64,000 bases of DNA from Homalodisca vitripennis. Lineage: Eukaryota > Arthropoda > Insecta > Hemiptera > Cicadellidae. The notes beneath the pieces were generated by a model. It was not told the origin of the DNA, searched no databases, and saw nothing but the letters and a program-made list of their open reading frames with translations. The first letter of the stretch is position 1, and each line of letters starts with the position of its first letter. A program made the translations under genes and the position numbers. The stretch covers positions 102,775,001-102,839,000 of the forward strand of contig NC_060207.1 in assembly GCF_021130785.1 (NCBI RefSeq), in the 5' to 3' direction. Of the stretch, positions 50,826-62,485 are shown piece after piece.

Positions 50826-53104
50826 TTGTAGTAAAGTGTATATAAACGATAATTAGTATATAATTGTTGAAATTCATTTGTTTCCATAGGTGACTGTAAG
50901 ATTTCTATAAGTGGTTGTAGTTTAGGGTCTTGATGTTGAAGCTGAGGTAAGTTTCGGAGTTGATCTTGTAGATGTTGGTCGGGAATTCTCTCGATGTAAT
51001 GAATAGATAACTCAGTGAGGTTGTTTGCATCGCTAGACATGTGTTGTGGGGATATACGACTGAGAGTGTCAGCAGTAATGTTGTCCGTCCCTTTGCAATG
51101 GATTATTTTAAAGTCGTACTCTTGTATAGCCAATATCCATCTTGCTAATCTATTGTTTAGCAAACGGCAGGTTTTCAAAAAGGTTAAGGCGTGGTTATCT
51201 GTAATTACTGTTAACTTAACGCCCATAACAATGTATCGACACTTCTGTAGGCAGTGGATTATAGCCAATAATTCCTTTTCGGTTGTGGTGAAACGCTGTT
51301 CTGCTGGTTGTAATGTGCGTGATATGAACATAATTGCAGCTTTTTCCTTATTTTCTTTTATTTGATATAGATGTTCGCCAATTGCAAATTCGGACGCATC
51401 GGTCTGTAAGTAGAATTCTTTGGATGGATCGGGGTGTGTTAGAGTGTTAGTTTTTATGAACAGCTGTTTAATTTTGTTGAATGTTGTATCATCATCTCTA
51501 GTCCAATGAAATTTAACCTTCTTTGACGTTAGTCGTAATAGTGGCTGGACTGTTTCAGAGAATTTATGAATAAATTTATTGTAATAATTTATACATCCGA
51601 GGAATGCTTTTAATTGTGTACGACTTCTGGGAGTTGGGAAATTTAGAATTGGATCAATCTTACTGTTATCCAAACAAAGACCTTCATTTGTTAGAGTAAA
51701 ACCTAGGAATGGTACAGAATCTTTACAGAATTGAGATTTTTCAAAGTTTATTGTCATGTTGGCTTCAGCTAGCTTTTTGAATATGTATTCTGTGTTTTGT
51801 AGATGTGTATTGAAATCGGGGGAAATGATACATATGTCATCAACGTAAATTGCTGTGAAAGCTTCTATCTCATCATCAAACACGTTATCAAGAGCTCTTA
51901 CTAAAGCAGCTTGGGAGGTAGAAATTCCAAATGGTGTGACTTTGTACTGGTAGGTCTTGCCTCTAAATTGGAATGCGGTGTATTGACGCGAATTTTTAGT
52001 AAGTGGGATTTGCCAATATGAAGCCGTTAAGTCTACACTGCTTATAAATTTTGCGTTTCTACATTTACTCAGAATTTCGCTAACACTGCGGTTACATTCG
52101 AAATCTGGTTTAATTATTGCGTTTACTTTGCGGGCATCTAAACACAATCGAATTTCTCCAGACTTTTTAATTACTGGGATGATAGCATTTACGTAGGTAC
52201 TTTTGCTTCTCTCGATTATGTTAAGGTTCTCCATGCATTGAATCTCAACTTGTACAGCGTCTTGGTATGCTTGAGGTACTGGATAGGTTAATGATTTAAA
52301 ATGTTTAGGATTTTCTATATTTAATTCGTGTTCATATTTAGTGCAACATCCGGGTTTGTCTGAGAAAACGTCCCTATATCGGTATAGTAGATTGATCAAA
52401 CATTGTTTTTGTTCTTCATTTATGTAGTTATTAGGGCTTAGAGTTTTCATTATATCTTCCACCGACATATTATCTTTGGATGATATATTGTGTTGTGCAT
52501 CAATGTAATCATTATTCTCATTATTAATCTTGTTATCTTCCCATTGTTTTATAGTGCCATACTCATTAAATGTTGACATTGAGTCATTAAAGTCTTCCCT
52601 AAGCATAACGCCTTGTTGAGTGGTGATTTCACACAAGTGCCCTTCATTTATTGCCATTACAAACTTCATTATAACATTTGTATTGTTTATTTTCATATTT
52701 ATTGTATTATTATTAAAGTTTAGCTCTGCTTTCCATAATACTATCATATCCATTCCTAAAATCACTGGTTTGACAAGATGCGGTACTATAAGGAATTGTA
52801 TGTGAGTAGTCTCGTCAGCTACTGTGACAGGTACATATATGACTCTGTTGATTCGTTTTGAAATGTTTCCAATAGCAGTTTTAATGGTAGTATTGGCTAG
52901 GGGCAGTTCTTCAAATGGCTTTAATGATTGTTGGTTGTCCATAAACCAAGACTCTGACAAACAAGTAATAGATGATCCAGAATCAATTAAGGCATTAGTT
53001 TCTACATTATTAATTCTGATGTTAATTTCTGGACATCTTATTTGTATAGGATTATTTATTAGTGGATGTTCTATTTTTTTCATCAAAAAGGAAATCTTTA
53101 TCAC
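50801..53104 (-). CDS. gypsy pol: protease, reverse transcriptase and RNase H
   Basis: A 767-codon frame without internal stops. In order: an aspartic protease (NALIDSGSS, about residue 37-45), and an RT with LDARKVNAI, VDLTASYWQIPL and YVDDICI (catalytic YVDD, about residue 420). RNase H follows with LQTDASEFAIGEHL, TTTEKELLAI and VITDNHALTFL, then a linker toward integrase. The domains copy the RNA genome into DNA. The start is not a real initiation site in the parent element; pol would be made as a fusion with gag. The frame is intact despite damage on both sides. No amino-acid motif is visibly lost. Confidence 0.85.
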   Translation of the reverse strand: MIKISFLMKKIEHPLINNPIQIRCPEINIRINNVETNALIDSGSSITCLSESWFMDNQQSLKPFEELPLANTTIKTAIGNISKRINRVIYVPVTVADETTHIQFLIVPHLVKPVILGMDMIVLWKAELNFNNNTINMKINNTNVIMKFVMAINEGHLCEITTQQGVMLREDFNDSMSTFNEYGTIKQWEDNKINNENNDYIDAQHNISSKDNMSVEDIMKTLSPNNYINEEQKQCLINLLYRYRDVFSDKPGCCTKYEHELNIENPKHFKSLTYPVPQAYQDAVQVEIQCMENLNIIERSKSTYVNAIIPVIKKSGEIRLCLDARKVNAIIKPDFECNRSVSEILSKCRNAKFISSVDLTASYWQIPLTKNSRQYTAFQFRGKTYQYKVTPFGISTSQAALVRALDNVFDDEIEAFTAIYVDDICIISPDFNTHLQNTEYIFKKLAEANMTINFEKSQFCKDSVPFLGFTLTNEGLCLDNSKIDPILNFPTPRSRTQLKAFLGCINYYNKFIHKFSETVQPLLRLTSKKVKFHWTRDDDTTFNKIKQLFIKTNTLTHPDPSKEFYLQTDASEFAIGEHLYQIKENKEKAAIMFISRTLQPAEQRFTTTEKELLAIIHCLQKCRYIVMGVKLTVITDNHALTFLKTCRLLNNRLARWILAIQEYDFKIIHCKGTDNITADTLSRISPQHMSSDANNLTELSIHYIERIPDQHLQDQLRNLPQLQHQDPKLQPLIEILQSPMETNEFQQLYTNYRLYTLYYKNLRANGL

Positions 53105-53242
53105 ATATTATGTTATTAACTTGAAATTCACTACTAGGGTTATAGTTCGAAGAATAATTCTGATTTAAATATCCGAGGTCGTTATTTCCTAGCGCTGTAG
53201 TTTCGTATTTTATTCCTGGTGCTATGTTTCCTCGGTTCCGTT
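53105..53242 (-). other. gag-pol border with compensating frameshifts
   Basis: The gag frame stops at 53245-53243, yet a different frame stays open from there to an A7 run near 53075. Past that, pol continues in the original gag frame. One loss and one gain of a base explain it. Alternatively, part of the border may be a programmed shift. Confidence 0.5.
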
Positions 53243-55243
53243 CTACAGCGCGCAGCCGTTTCCCGCCACTGGGAAGTCTTCGCTGCGGTCGTTGCCGGTA
53301 CTAGAAGGTGGATTTCGAGCATTTTCTCCCTGCCGCACGATAGTGCATACTTGTGCCTGTTCTGTGGTGGGGTGATGTCTGTCGTTTCCTGGGTAGTAAT
53401 GGGTATTCTGTCGATTTTGGTAGTGGTCTTTGTATGGTTGTGTCTTACTCTTGAATTCATTATCATTACGACTGTTGTATGGGTGGTAATAGTTCTTGTT
53501 ATGTTGGTTTCGATCATTATAATGTTGATTTTGTCCGTGATATTGATTCCTTGGCTGATATGCTCTTTGTTCAATGTTATTATGTGGTGTGACTGGGGAT
53601 TGGTGAGGTTTCTGGTGTATTGGCTTATAACCAGATGAATTGTGATTTTGGGATGAAATTATTTTGTTCCGTTTTGGGCCGTCTCGGATGTCTTCTCGTT
53701 GTAGTAATCGTTCGAACTCTTTAATGGTGTTAATGTTTTGAACGCTCCGGCTATCCTGAATAATTTGTTCAAACCGTTCCGATAAAATGGTGACGATTTC
53801 TTCTTCGGTTATTAGTGGGGTAATCGATTGTAGTGTGATAACACGCTCGGTGAAGTATTCAGCACGAGTCAATGTTCCATTATTCTTGTAATGTTCTGAT
53901 TCTATTTTTGCACGTATGCCGCGTTGCACATCACTACTCCAATATTTCGTAGTAAATTCTTGTGCAAAATCCTCCCAGTTTTTAATATCGTGTTTTATTA
54001 ATTGGAACCATCGTGACGCGTGACCTTCGAGACTACTTTCTAATATGTCAATGAGATGTTCAGTGTTAGATGTGTGTGTGAGTTGCACACGATCTATATT
54101 TTTTTCTTAATACCTTCTAATTTTTTGTAAAAATTCCATTGGACTGGTAGAACGTCCGTTGAATTTTGGCACTTGTCTGTCTACAGAATCTCCTCCGGTA
54201 CAAATGACTTGCAATGGTCCACATGATTTCGTCTCAATTTGAGATTTAGATTTTATATTTTCTAATTCACATTCATATTTATTAATACACTCGGCTAGAT
54301 TGTTTATTCTATCATGATTGTTTTGGATTTGTGGTTGAATTTCATTTATGATGGTTTTAATTTGTATTTTATTTGTTTCCGCGTTTTCATGTCGTACTTG
54401 GTCTATAGCATTTTTTATTTCAAAAGCAATTTTATTTTCTAGAGTTTGATTTTTGTTTTGTACCGATTCTAATATCTTGGATTGTTGGTTATTCATCTGT
54501 TGGTTTACAAATGCCTTATGTTCTTCAAAACTATGATTTAATTCTCCTCTAATGCTGTCAGTGGTTTCTTTAATTTTCAGGTCTATTTTTTCACGGAATT
54601 GATCTTGATTGTCCCTTATAGCGTTCAATTCATTGCGGAATTCAGTTTGATTATGCTGCAGTTCATTAATTTGTGTCTCGAGTGTCTCCCTACAAGATTT
54701 GATTTCATGGCTAAGTTCGATTTTAGTTTTAGAAATACAATCACTTATTTCGTTTATTTTTGCGTTTAGGTTTTCGTTTAACTCAGATAAATAGTGTTAA
54801 TTTTCATTAAGTTGTTTTAAACCGTTCATGATAGCATGAAGAGCTGTCGATTGGGATTCGTCAGCGGTTTGTTTATTTGACATGTCACTGCCAATGGCAT
54901 CAACTGATTGAGTATAATGAGAATGTTCAACTACAACGTTTAGTGTGGAAGGCGCAGTATATCCATATTCACGTCTCTGCAGGGAATCAGGGAAATTTAC
55001 CGCGTACGTGTTGGTAGTACTGTTTTCATTCATCCGTGATTGGTTGTCGACCGCTGTGCGAATGTTGACTTGGTTAGCGCGAGGAATTGTGGGAGTTTGT
55101 TCTGCTTCTTCTCTCTGTCCGTTTTCATCTTCGATACCGGGATTAATGGCGTCTTTGTTTACGTTTAGCACTTGGTTATTTTCCATATTATCTGTTGGAA
55201 ATGGATACCGTTTAGGGTATCTTAAATTAAAATCACGGGACAT
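53243..55243 (-). pseudogene. gypsy gag with two in-frame stops
   Basis: One continuous frame from the ATG at 55243 is interrupted only by TAA at 54799-54797 and TAA at 54109-54107. The N-terminal half is polar. The middle is a long coiled coil rich in Gln, Asn and Lys (54780-54250). Then comes the capsid-like VPKFNGRSTSPMEFLQKIRR and LIDILESSLEGHASRWFQLI region typical of gypsy gag. The C-terminal part is rich in Asn, His, Gln and Tyr with no clear CCHC knuckle, so RNA binding may rely on the basic tail. Gag forms the particle. Confidence 0.8.
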
Positions 55244-55366
55244 TAATTGTGATAAAAGATATGAATAATATTACAGGACTAATGTCTTGTTAATTAAATG
55301 TTTATACGGTGAGTTATTAAATAACCTACAGCCTATTGACAGACAATATGAATAAATGACAACTAC

Positions 55367-56227
55367 GTACAGTACGCGCGCTGAAGGTTCGGCTCCGAGT
55401 CAACCGAGCAGACTTATGGCGGGGGACAGGTGGATTGGCTCATATAACAACTGTTCTGCAGACATCCGCCAATGTTTGGCCCGCTGCAGTCTGAATATTT
55501 ATTGTCCCTGTTCTCAGGATTCTTTATACATCAGTGTTTCGTATTCATTCATCTGTCATAAAATTAGTGTATAAACAATACACCCCAAAACACTTTCTAT
55601 TCGAATATAATACAATGAAATTCAACATAATTTCATTAAAGTTTAAACTTTTAGTTTATCACAGATCACCACTATGGCTAAAGTGTTTTGTTTTTTTCAG
55701 AAATAAACTATTGCAAAGTGATTCAATGTTAAACTTTTAAATGGTATTGCCGTTTTGCATTTACGTGAATGGGCCATAAACTGTAGGGCAGCGGTGTTGG
55801 TGATACATTCCACTTCAGACTAAGTTACGGCTAACCTAAACTATGTATCTGAAAAAAGTTAAATCTAAAATTAACTTCAGTTCATTCAGAAAAACTTTCC
55901 CGTTGGTGAAAGTTTCCTGACCAAATAATAAAAAAAATCCTCACATACAAACTTTTTTGTATCGCAATTTTGGCACAGTTAATTTTAAAATATATTTTAT
56001 TGAAGAAAAGTAATAAAACATTGAAACTTAATACATCCATTAGCATTGGAATAAACAGGAAAATAGATCTGCGAAGTTTCAGAATTTTATTTGTACAGGA
56101 AGTTGGTCTAACCATAAGTTGATTGTCGAGCGAGAATTAAACATTGCCGTCCGTGACGGATCATTCAATGTTTTTATTTGGTTAGTAGGGCAACGACAGG
56201 GCCGAACCTTCAGCGCGCGTACTGTAC
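55367..56227. mobile_element. TIR insertion in the gypsy leader
   Basis: GTACAGTACGCGCGCTGAAG continues to GGTTCGGC (55367-55393) and is exactly inverted at 56201-56227. It lies between gag and the primer-binding site, where a leader of this size would be unusual. No transposase recognised inside; I could not define a target duplication. Confidence 0.65.
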
Positions 56228-56299
56228 AGTACTTATGTCTAGGCTATTCTTACGATCTAGAAAATTGTCTCAAATCAAAGACTATTAATATTTCATTAA

Positions 56300-56317
56300 G
56301 CCCCACGTTGGGCGCCA
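56300..56317 (-). promoter_or_regulatory. gypsy primer-binding site for tRNA-Lys
   Basis: On the minus strand TGGCGCCCAACGTGGGGC is complementary to the 3' end (with CCA) of the conserved eukaryotic tRNA-Lys(CUU), from memory of that tRNA. It sits a few bases inside the LTR end, the normal place to prime minus-strand DNA. Confidence 0.8.
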
Positions 56318-56321
56318 ATTT

Positions 56322-57137
56322 TGTAATATCCTACTTCTATTATTACTTTAAATAAATGGTTAAACTTAATTTGTATTCTGATTATAGTTAGAAATAACAA
56401 ATAACTCAGTATGATATAATGTGAACTTTAATGATGATAAATTAATTGACATACAAGTTTGAATTTTGAAACAAGATGGAGGATACAATAATGGTAAATT
56501 TTTAAATACAATTCTTAATTTTTAGGGCAGGGTGGTCGTGCTGGCTTAATGAAATAGAAATATTGGGTTTTTTTTTATAAAAGATATTGTAATTTTGAAA
56601 AATAATTGTTGTTAAATTTTAATTATATTAATTTTGAATTATTAGCCAAATCGAATGTTCCTGGGTTTTATGTTCTTCCAATGAATCACTATTAAACTTA
56701 AAAGGAATTTTCTCACCCAATGTCTGTCTTCTGCTTCTTTGTACTTCAGTGATAATAAGAATTTAATAAAGTAACCTTTCAAATACTGCTGAATAAATGT
56801 AACCAGTTTCTTTATAATAATAATCTTGCTTCACTTCTTCCAGATCCCTCTCTCCTCTCCACCTTTCAAATATCTGCTCTGTCTCTCTTCGACAATCATC
56901 CCTGCACACTGTATCACTGACTTTAGTTCACTTTATAACTTTTGAATTTTATATGTAATAAGGTGAATTTTGATTAATTTTGATATATTTAATTTTGTAT
57001 TTATTATTGTTTGTATTAAAATTTGAGACAATTTATAAATAATTATTCCTTAATTATTATTACTAACAAATTTCTAAATTATATTAGGCCTAAGTATTGA
57101 AATGAATGTGAGATGGGCGTATGAAATGAGTCATTAC
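56322..57137 (-). repeat. gypsy 5' LTR
   Basis: Bounded by TGTAAT at 56322 and ATTACA ending at 57137, the expected inverted ends, immediately outside the primer-binding site. Pyrimidine-rich CTCTCTCCTCTCC lies in the middle. The outer boundary is inferred because there is no second LTR to compare it with. Confidence 0.6.
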
Positions 57138-58614
57138 AATCTTCAGAACAAATGGACGACCTGACTGGATGATTTGAAATGGAATGTCCTGAACACATCC
57201 TGTAGCAAGTAGGTTGTTAATGTTGAAAGGGAACATTTAGGATGAGGAAACATTAAAATAAAAAAATGAAGAAATTGTGGCAGTTGGTTACCTGGTGTGT
57301 TTTCAGTTAGGCGATTAGGCTCTTGGGTAGGCTGATTTGCTCTCGGTTTGGTTGCTTGGTCCTCAAGTATGGGTTTCTTTATGACTCAGTACAAATTTAT
57401 TTAAAATTTTTACCTCACCCAATCAGATTTCAATAAAACTTGGCATGAATAGACTAAGAAAAATAACAAATTTTATTAAATTATATTAATCTGCAGTTCA
57501 TGTATAGCACCATGCCTTACTCACCATTTAATAATTCAAATAATGGCTCAAGATAGTTCTGAGATAGTTTGAAGCACTTTGGAAGACCTTTAATTTAAAA
57601 TACAACAATGTAAATTTTATGAGGAAGTATTTATTTGAAATCAAACTCAAAATCTTTATTTTGTAATTTGCTTCAAACAAATTTTAAACACATTTTAAAA
57701 CGGTTGTCCTGTATAATTTAATAACAAAATATCCTTATAATATGAACATATAGTGTTATAAAAATCTAAATTCATAATAAGCCTGTTAACAGTTTTGTTG
57801 GTAAAACTTGGTTATAAAAAACAATATCAATACGTTTAAGACATAACTGCAGTGTTTACTACTCATATTTAAGATATTTAAAATGTAACTTATATAAAAC
57901 CCACAAAAACTGTTTTTAAGGATAGTCACAGCAATATCAGATAGTCAGTATATCCTGAATGTAGTCATACTTAAAGCTACAGTAATGCTTATTGAGATGA
58001 TAATTTTTTCTATAAAATTGTATATTCTTCCTGTCTTAATTACTGGATCAACTTTACATAATACATGATTTATATGAAACCACAGCATATCTTTTTGAAG
58101 ATAAGCTGGATGTAAGAAAGATCATTTAACTTCATCTCCTTTTTCTTCTCTATGGTAGCCATAAATTGTTTTCATATATGAGTTATTATGGTATTGTTTT
58201 CATATATTATGGTTTAAATATCCACTAATACCCATTAGGTGTAGTCTGTCTTCTACACTTGTTACTTTCTCAATAGTTAATTCATGTGATTCTGAAAACA
58301 CCACATTTATTTTGGAGTTACTCAATGAAATGGGAATAAACATTGCAGCTATGTATTTTGTATTTTTTGAGATTTGTTTAGTTTAGTTTTAAAAATGTCT
58401 GTATTTATACACATTCTTCTTGACTTTCATATATGAAATTTGCCGTGAAGATATTCTGTATTGCTAACTCGTAAAACTGAATGGTGTGTTTTAATTTGAT
58501 TTGTTTCAGTATCGCTATAAATTGGGTTGGGCAGCTAACCTTTCACTTTTCTATCATTGCCATCAAATGGCCCCATTTCGTATTCAGTGTCAGAAAAATT
58601 CCACAGCATTGATG
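57138..58614. other. Unassigned sequence
   Basis: AT-rich, no coding similarity recognised on either strand. Confidence 0.3.
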
Positions 58615-59346
58615 TTAAAGCACAGTGGCGTAGCAAAGGGGGGGTCCAGGGGGTCTGAACCCCCCCCCCCGAAATTTTAAGACATTAAAAAATAAAGCAT
58701 GGAGCAGGAGAAAAAAGGAGAGTTATCATTACTCTTGTCTACAAACATTAAATTGATTGATTTAATTGATTAAAGTGACCGTTTAAAAATATAATTGTCC
58801 TTTCGCTTAAATCATAAGGTATCAAACGATACTTTTGGGCTCGGCCTTTCGGATAGTGTAGTGTAATCACTATATTTCTATAGGGTGCGGTCACGTGACG
58901 TCGCAAAGTAACCTGAACCGTAACACGGCGAACAGTTTAAATTAGCGACCACTTCGTTCAAATTCGTCTTGAAGACGTAAAATGACTGCTTAGAATTAAG
59001 TTACGACGTTGATTTTAGGTGTCATTAAACTGTAGACGTGTATATAATTATCGAAAAAAAATATAAAAAATCACTTTCAGTCGGAAAATACACTTGAAAA
59101 ACTCTACTAATTAGAACTTCAACTAATTTAGACTTCAGTAATTAAGGTAAATTTGGTGTTTTCGATTGAGTTAGGACGACGATTTTTGTTATCATTAAAC
59201 TGAACAATGTACCTATATGATTATCGAGAAAAAAAAATCACTTGCGGTCGGTAAATACCGAAGAAAAGCTCTCTACAGATTCAAGTTTTGACGATATTGG
59301 ATTTCACTGGTTGAGTCGTTGAGATAAAAGTGGTACTTAGAATTAA

Positions 59347-60275
59347 CCCTACATCGGGCGCTAAACGGAGTTTTCCTCCGTGTATTTTGTATTATTAAAA
59401 ATAGTACTACTTTTCTGATGTTGGCAGTCGTTTCCCACAGTGTACTTCACGAGCATCTTTCGGGGAAGCGAAACAATAGCCTCCCGCTTATCTTTGTCAA
59501 AATCTGTCAGTATGAGGTCTACTTCCGTGCGAGACTGGACGATTCCTCCGTGAGCGCCCGATGTTGTGTTTGTAGTGCTTGGACGAAATCTCCGTGAGCG
59601 CCTTATAGTGTTTAGTTTTTATGGAGTAATAATCCGTGTGCGCCTAAATGTGTGACCTGTGATGGTTTCTTTTTAAGTTTTACAATATATTTTATTTGAA
59701 TTTTGTGAAATGGAGAATGAAGACGAGAGACTTGTCAGTACAGTACCCGTGTGCTAGGGAACATTTCAGTACTGTTTATGGAGTAAACATTGTCGTTATA
59801 AGAACCAGAAGGAAAATGTTTTGAAACTTTGTGTAGTGTTTAAACAAATTTTTAGTAAATAATAAATTTTGATTTTAGAGTAATAATTGACATTACAATT
59901 GTATAATATCTCAAGAATTGAAGTAAGTTTTTTTTTTAAGAAGTTAAACACTGAGTTAAATTCCTTATATTATTACATTAGGTTAAACATTTTTACAATT
60001 AATTGCATTATTCCTTAAAATAAATCATTATTAGTTGTTATTATACAATACAATTTTTTTTAATTTTGAATTTCTTATTTGGAAAATTCATTACATAAGA
60101 GAGTAATTTTTATTTAATTTCTAAAAATTAATATATTACATTGCAATTAAATCATTATGAATATTTAAACAAATAAAAACAGTTTAAACGGCTATGATAT
60201 CCATTATTCGCTAACCTGGAGGAAACCTCCGTGAGCGCCTGATGGTGTTTCTAATTTTAAGCGCCTGATGGAGGG
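59347..60275 (+). mobile_element. piggyBac-like element nested in the foldback element
   Basis: TTAA 59343-59346 and 60276-60279. The ends CCCTACATCGGGCGCTAAAC and, inverted, CCCTCCATCAGGCGCTTAAA. The motif CTCCGTGAGCGCC recurs near both ends (about 59547, 59588, 59629 as variants, and 60227). An ATG at 59710 opens MENEDERLVSTVPVC then stops, possibly another truncated transposase start. No catalytic domain. Confidence 0.7.
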
Positions 60276-60961
60276 TTAAGTAAGAACATCGATTTTAGGT
60301 ATCAATTGAACGCCGACTAATACCTATATAATTATCGAAGAAAAATTGAAAAAAATCACTTCCGGTCGGATAATACACCGGAAAAACTCTACTGATAAGA
60401 AGTCCGACTGATTTTCCAAAGAAGTCCGACTACTTTTGATTTCACTGACTGAGGTATTATTTCATTTTCCTTAGTATATTCCGATCGGAAGTGATTATTT
60501 TTGTTTTTTTTCTCGATAATTATACATTTATTAGTCGGTGTTGAATTAATACCGTACCTAAAATCAATGTCCTAACATAATTATAAGTACCACTTTTACC
60601 TCAACCACTCAACCAGTGAAATCCAAAATCGTCAAAACTTGAATCTGCAGAAAGCTTTTCTTCGGTATTTACCGACCGAAAGTGATTTTTTCTCGATAAT
60701 TATATAGGTAGTTGAGTACAGTTTAATGATAACAAAAAATCGTCGTCCTAACTCAATAAAAAATGCTTTACCTCAATAACTGAAGTCCGAAGTAGTTGAA
60801 GTTCTAATCATTAGAGTTTTTCAGGTGTATTTTATTTCCGACCGAAAGTGATTTTTTTCCGATAATTATATACTCGTCTACAGTGTAATGATACAAAAAA
60901 TCGTCATTATAACTCATTCATAAATACTTCAATCAGTGAAATCCAAAGTAGCCGAACTTCT

Positions 60962-61243
60962 AATCAGTAGAGTTTTTCCGGTGCATTTTCTGACCGTTAG
61001 TTTGACCTGTACCCGAGCAACACTCGAAAATTGCCCTCCTTTTGTAAAGGGTTTTCGGCCGTCAGTGGCCCAATGTCCCTGAAGGGGTATTTCATTTTCT
61101 CCACAGAATATAGTTGTGTCAATTATACGCTTGAGTGAAGCTCTGTTATGTTCTTTTTCTTTCTTATCCAGTGAATCCAACATCACTTTGGTGCCTTCTA
61201 CTCGGCCAGAATCAAACTTCGTAAAGTTTCTGTAGCTATACAA
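60962..61243 (-). pseudogene. hAT (DUF4371/ZMYM-like) transposase fragment
   Basis: Reads NRASLKRIIDTTIFCGENEI, then PLQGHWATDGRKPFTKGGQF. This matches the segment at the start of DUF4371 in hAT transposases and ZMYM-type host genes (pattern NR-L--I-T--FCG-NEI-LRGH-D). Only this piece survives; zinc finger, catalytic residues and dimerisation domain are absent. It lies just inside the right end of the hAT-type element, in the orientation expected for its own gene. Confidence 0.55.
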
Positions 61244-61462
61244 GAAAATTTGTGGTACTAGAGTTGCTGTGAAAGTTGAATTTACTTATTACATCTTTCC
61301 ACTTTCTACATGGCGTAGTTACTAAAGCTCCATATTTTTGGTATTTACCTTTTACCAGTGAACTCATTGGCAAATAACACACAAAACGTCCCCCGGTTTC
61401 AGACCCAAATTTTCGGACCCCACCCCCCGAACGAAATTTCTGGCTACGCTACTGTTAAAACA

Positions 61463-62481
61463 GTTTTTATAACAACACTAAGTTGCTAGGTTGTAAATTT
61501 TTTTCTAACCTGTCATCCCATTAAAGTATTATCATATTTTATTGGTGACAAACTTATTTTTAATGGAGACTATCTGTATTCTTTGGAAGCAGGGGTTAAT
61601 TTTGAAGAAGAAAACTGTAACAAACCATGAAAAAATCTGAGTCCTTTAGATTTTCCTTGACGTTGTTCATGAAGAAGCTTTGCTGCTTCATTCATCATGA
61701 AATCATGTCTAACTAAAGACCAAAGATTTTCATAAAACAGATGAATAAAATCAGAAATTTATTAACTAATGTTTCTAAGTTGCAATTGTTAGCAAAAATA
61801 CACTGGCAAAAAGTTAGTTTTTAAATCAAACTTTCCTCAAAATCTTCTAACCACTTTGTTGCTGTAAGGTACTGTGACTGCCGCAATGAAAAAACCTGAT
61901 TTTACTTGCTTACTTATCAAATTACATAATTTTTGTAAATATTGTGCTAGCACCTTAATTTTTGTTTTTTAGAGAATTAAATTTACTTTATATTGATGTA
62001 TCAAATTGCTGTTAGATTTAATTGTAAGAGATTTTTTTAGTTGTGTTTATGCATTGTTATGATTTTAAACATTTTTGAAAAACTAAGTATTAGGTGCAAA
62101 AACAATCTCAAACAATAAGTTTGATCTAAATGGTATATTTTTAACTAAATGTATACATTGGTTTGAGCATGTAACAAAAGTTACAAACGTATATTCTACA
62201 TAAACAATTAAAACTCTTTGTTTTCATAATAACTTTAGAATGAAAACTCACATTATTATGGAAACAAGTAAATATCTAATATGTTATTGTTGTAATTATG
62301 CATAAGACTAATGAAATTATTAATTTTTATTAGTTTGGTCCTTGTATAATTTTTTTAAATTTTTAAGATATGTACAACCTTGGAAGATAATTCAAATCGA
62401 CTGAGAAAATTTGTTTGGTTATTGGAAACACATCTGATCCAGTTCTGTTATTATTGTAAAACATAATATTAAAAAACATTG
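61463..62481. other. Unassigned sequence
   Basis: AT-rich, no coding similarity or repeat structure recognised. Confidence 0.3.
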
Positions 62482-62485
62482 TTAA

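Larger units (their letters stand above)
49526..57137 (-). mobile_element. Ty3/gypsy-type LTR retrotransposon, degraded
   Basis: Reading the minus strand from 57137: an LTR, a primer-binding site, a leader holding a nested insert, gag, then protease-RT-RNase H and integrase. The domain order PR-RT-RH-IN defines Ty3/gypsy. No env-like frame is visible downstream of integrase. Two stops in gag, compensating frameshifts at the gag-pol border and one frameshift before integrase make the copy defective. The second LTR was not found, so the 3' end is probably truncated. Confidence 0.85.
58623..61454 (-). mobile_element. hAT-type foldback element
   Basis: Ends CAGTGGCGTAGCAAAGGGGG and, inverted, CAGTAGCGTAGCCAGAAATT. 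The flanks TTAAAGCA (58615-58622) and TTAAAACA (61455-61462) are an 8-bp duplication with one change. Inside, both arms hold a repeated unit of about 170 bp with AATTATCG, AAAAATCACTT and a TCGG-A-ATACAC block. Three units in the left arm and three inverted ones in the right meet near 60430. A minus-strand fragment at 60962-61243 resembles a hAT transposase. A piggyBac-like element is nested in the left arm. Confidence 0.7.

Noticed and set aside
53219..53638. 139-codon plus-strand frame rich in Val and Ile, possible membrane protein
   Set aside because: It is the antisense of the gypsy gag C-terminal coding region; the hydrophobicity mirrors the Asn/His/Tyr codons on the real strand.
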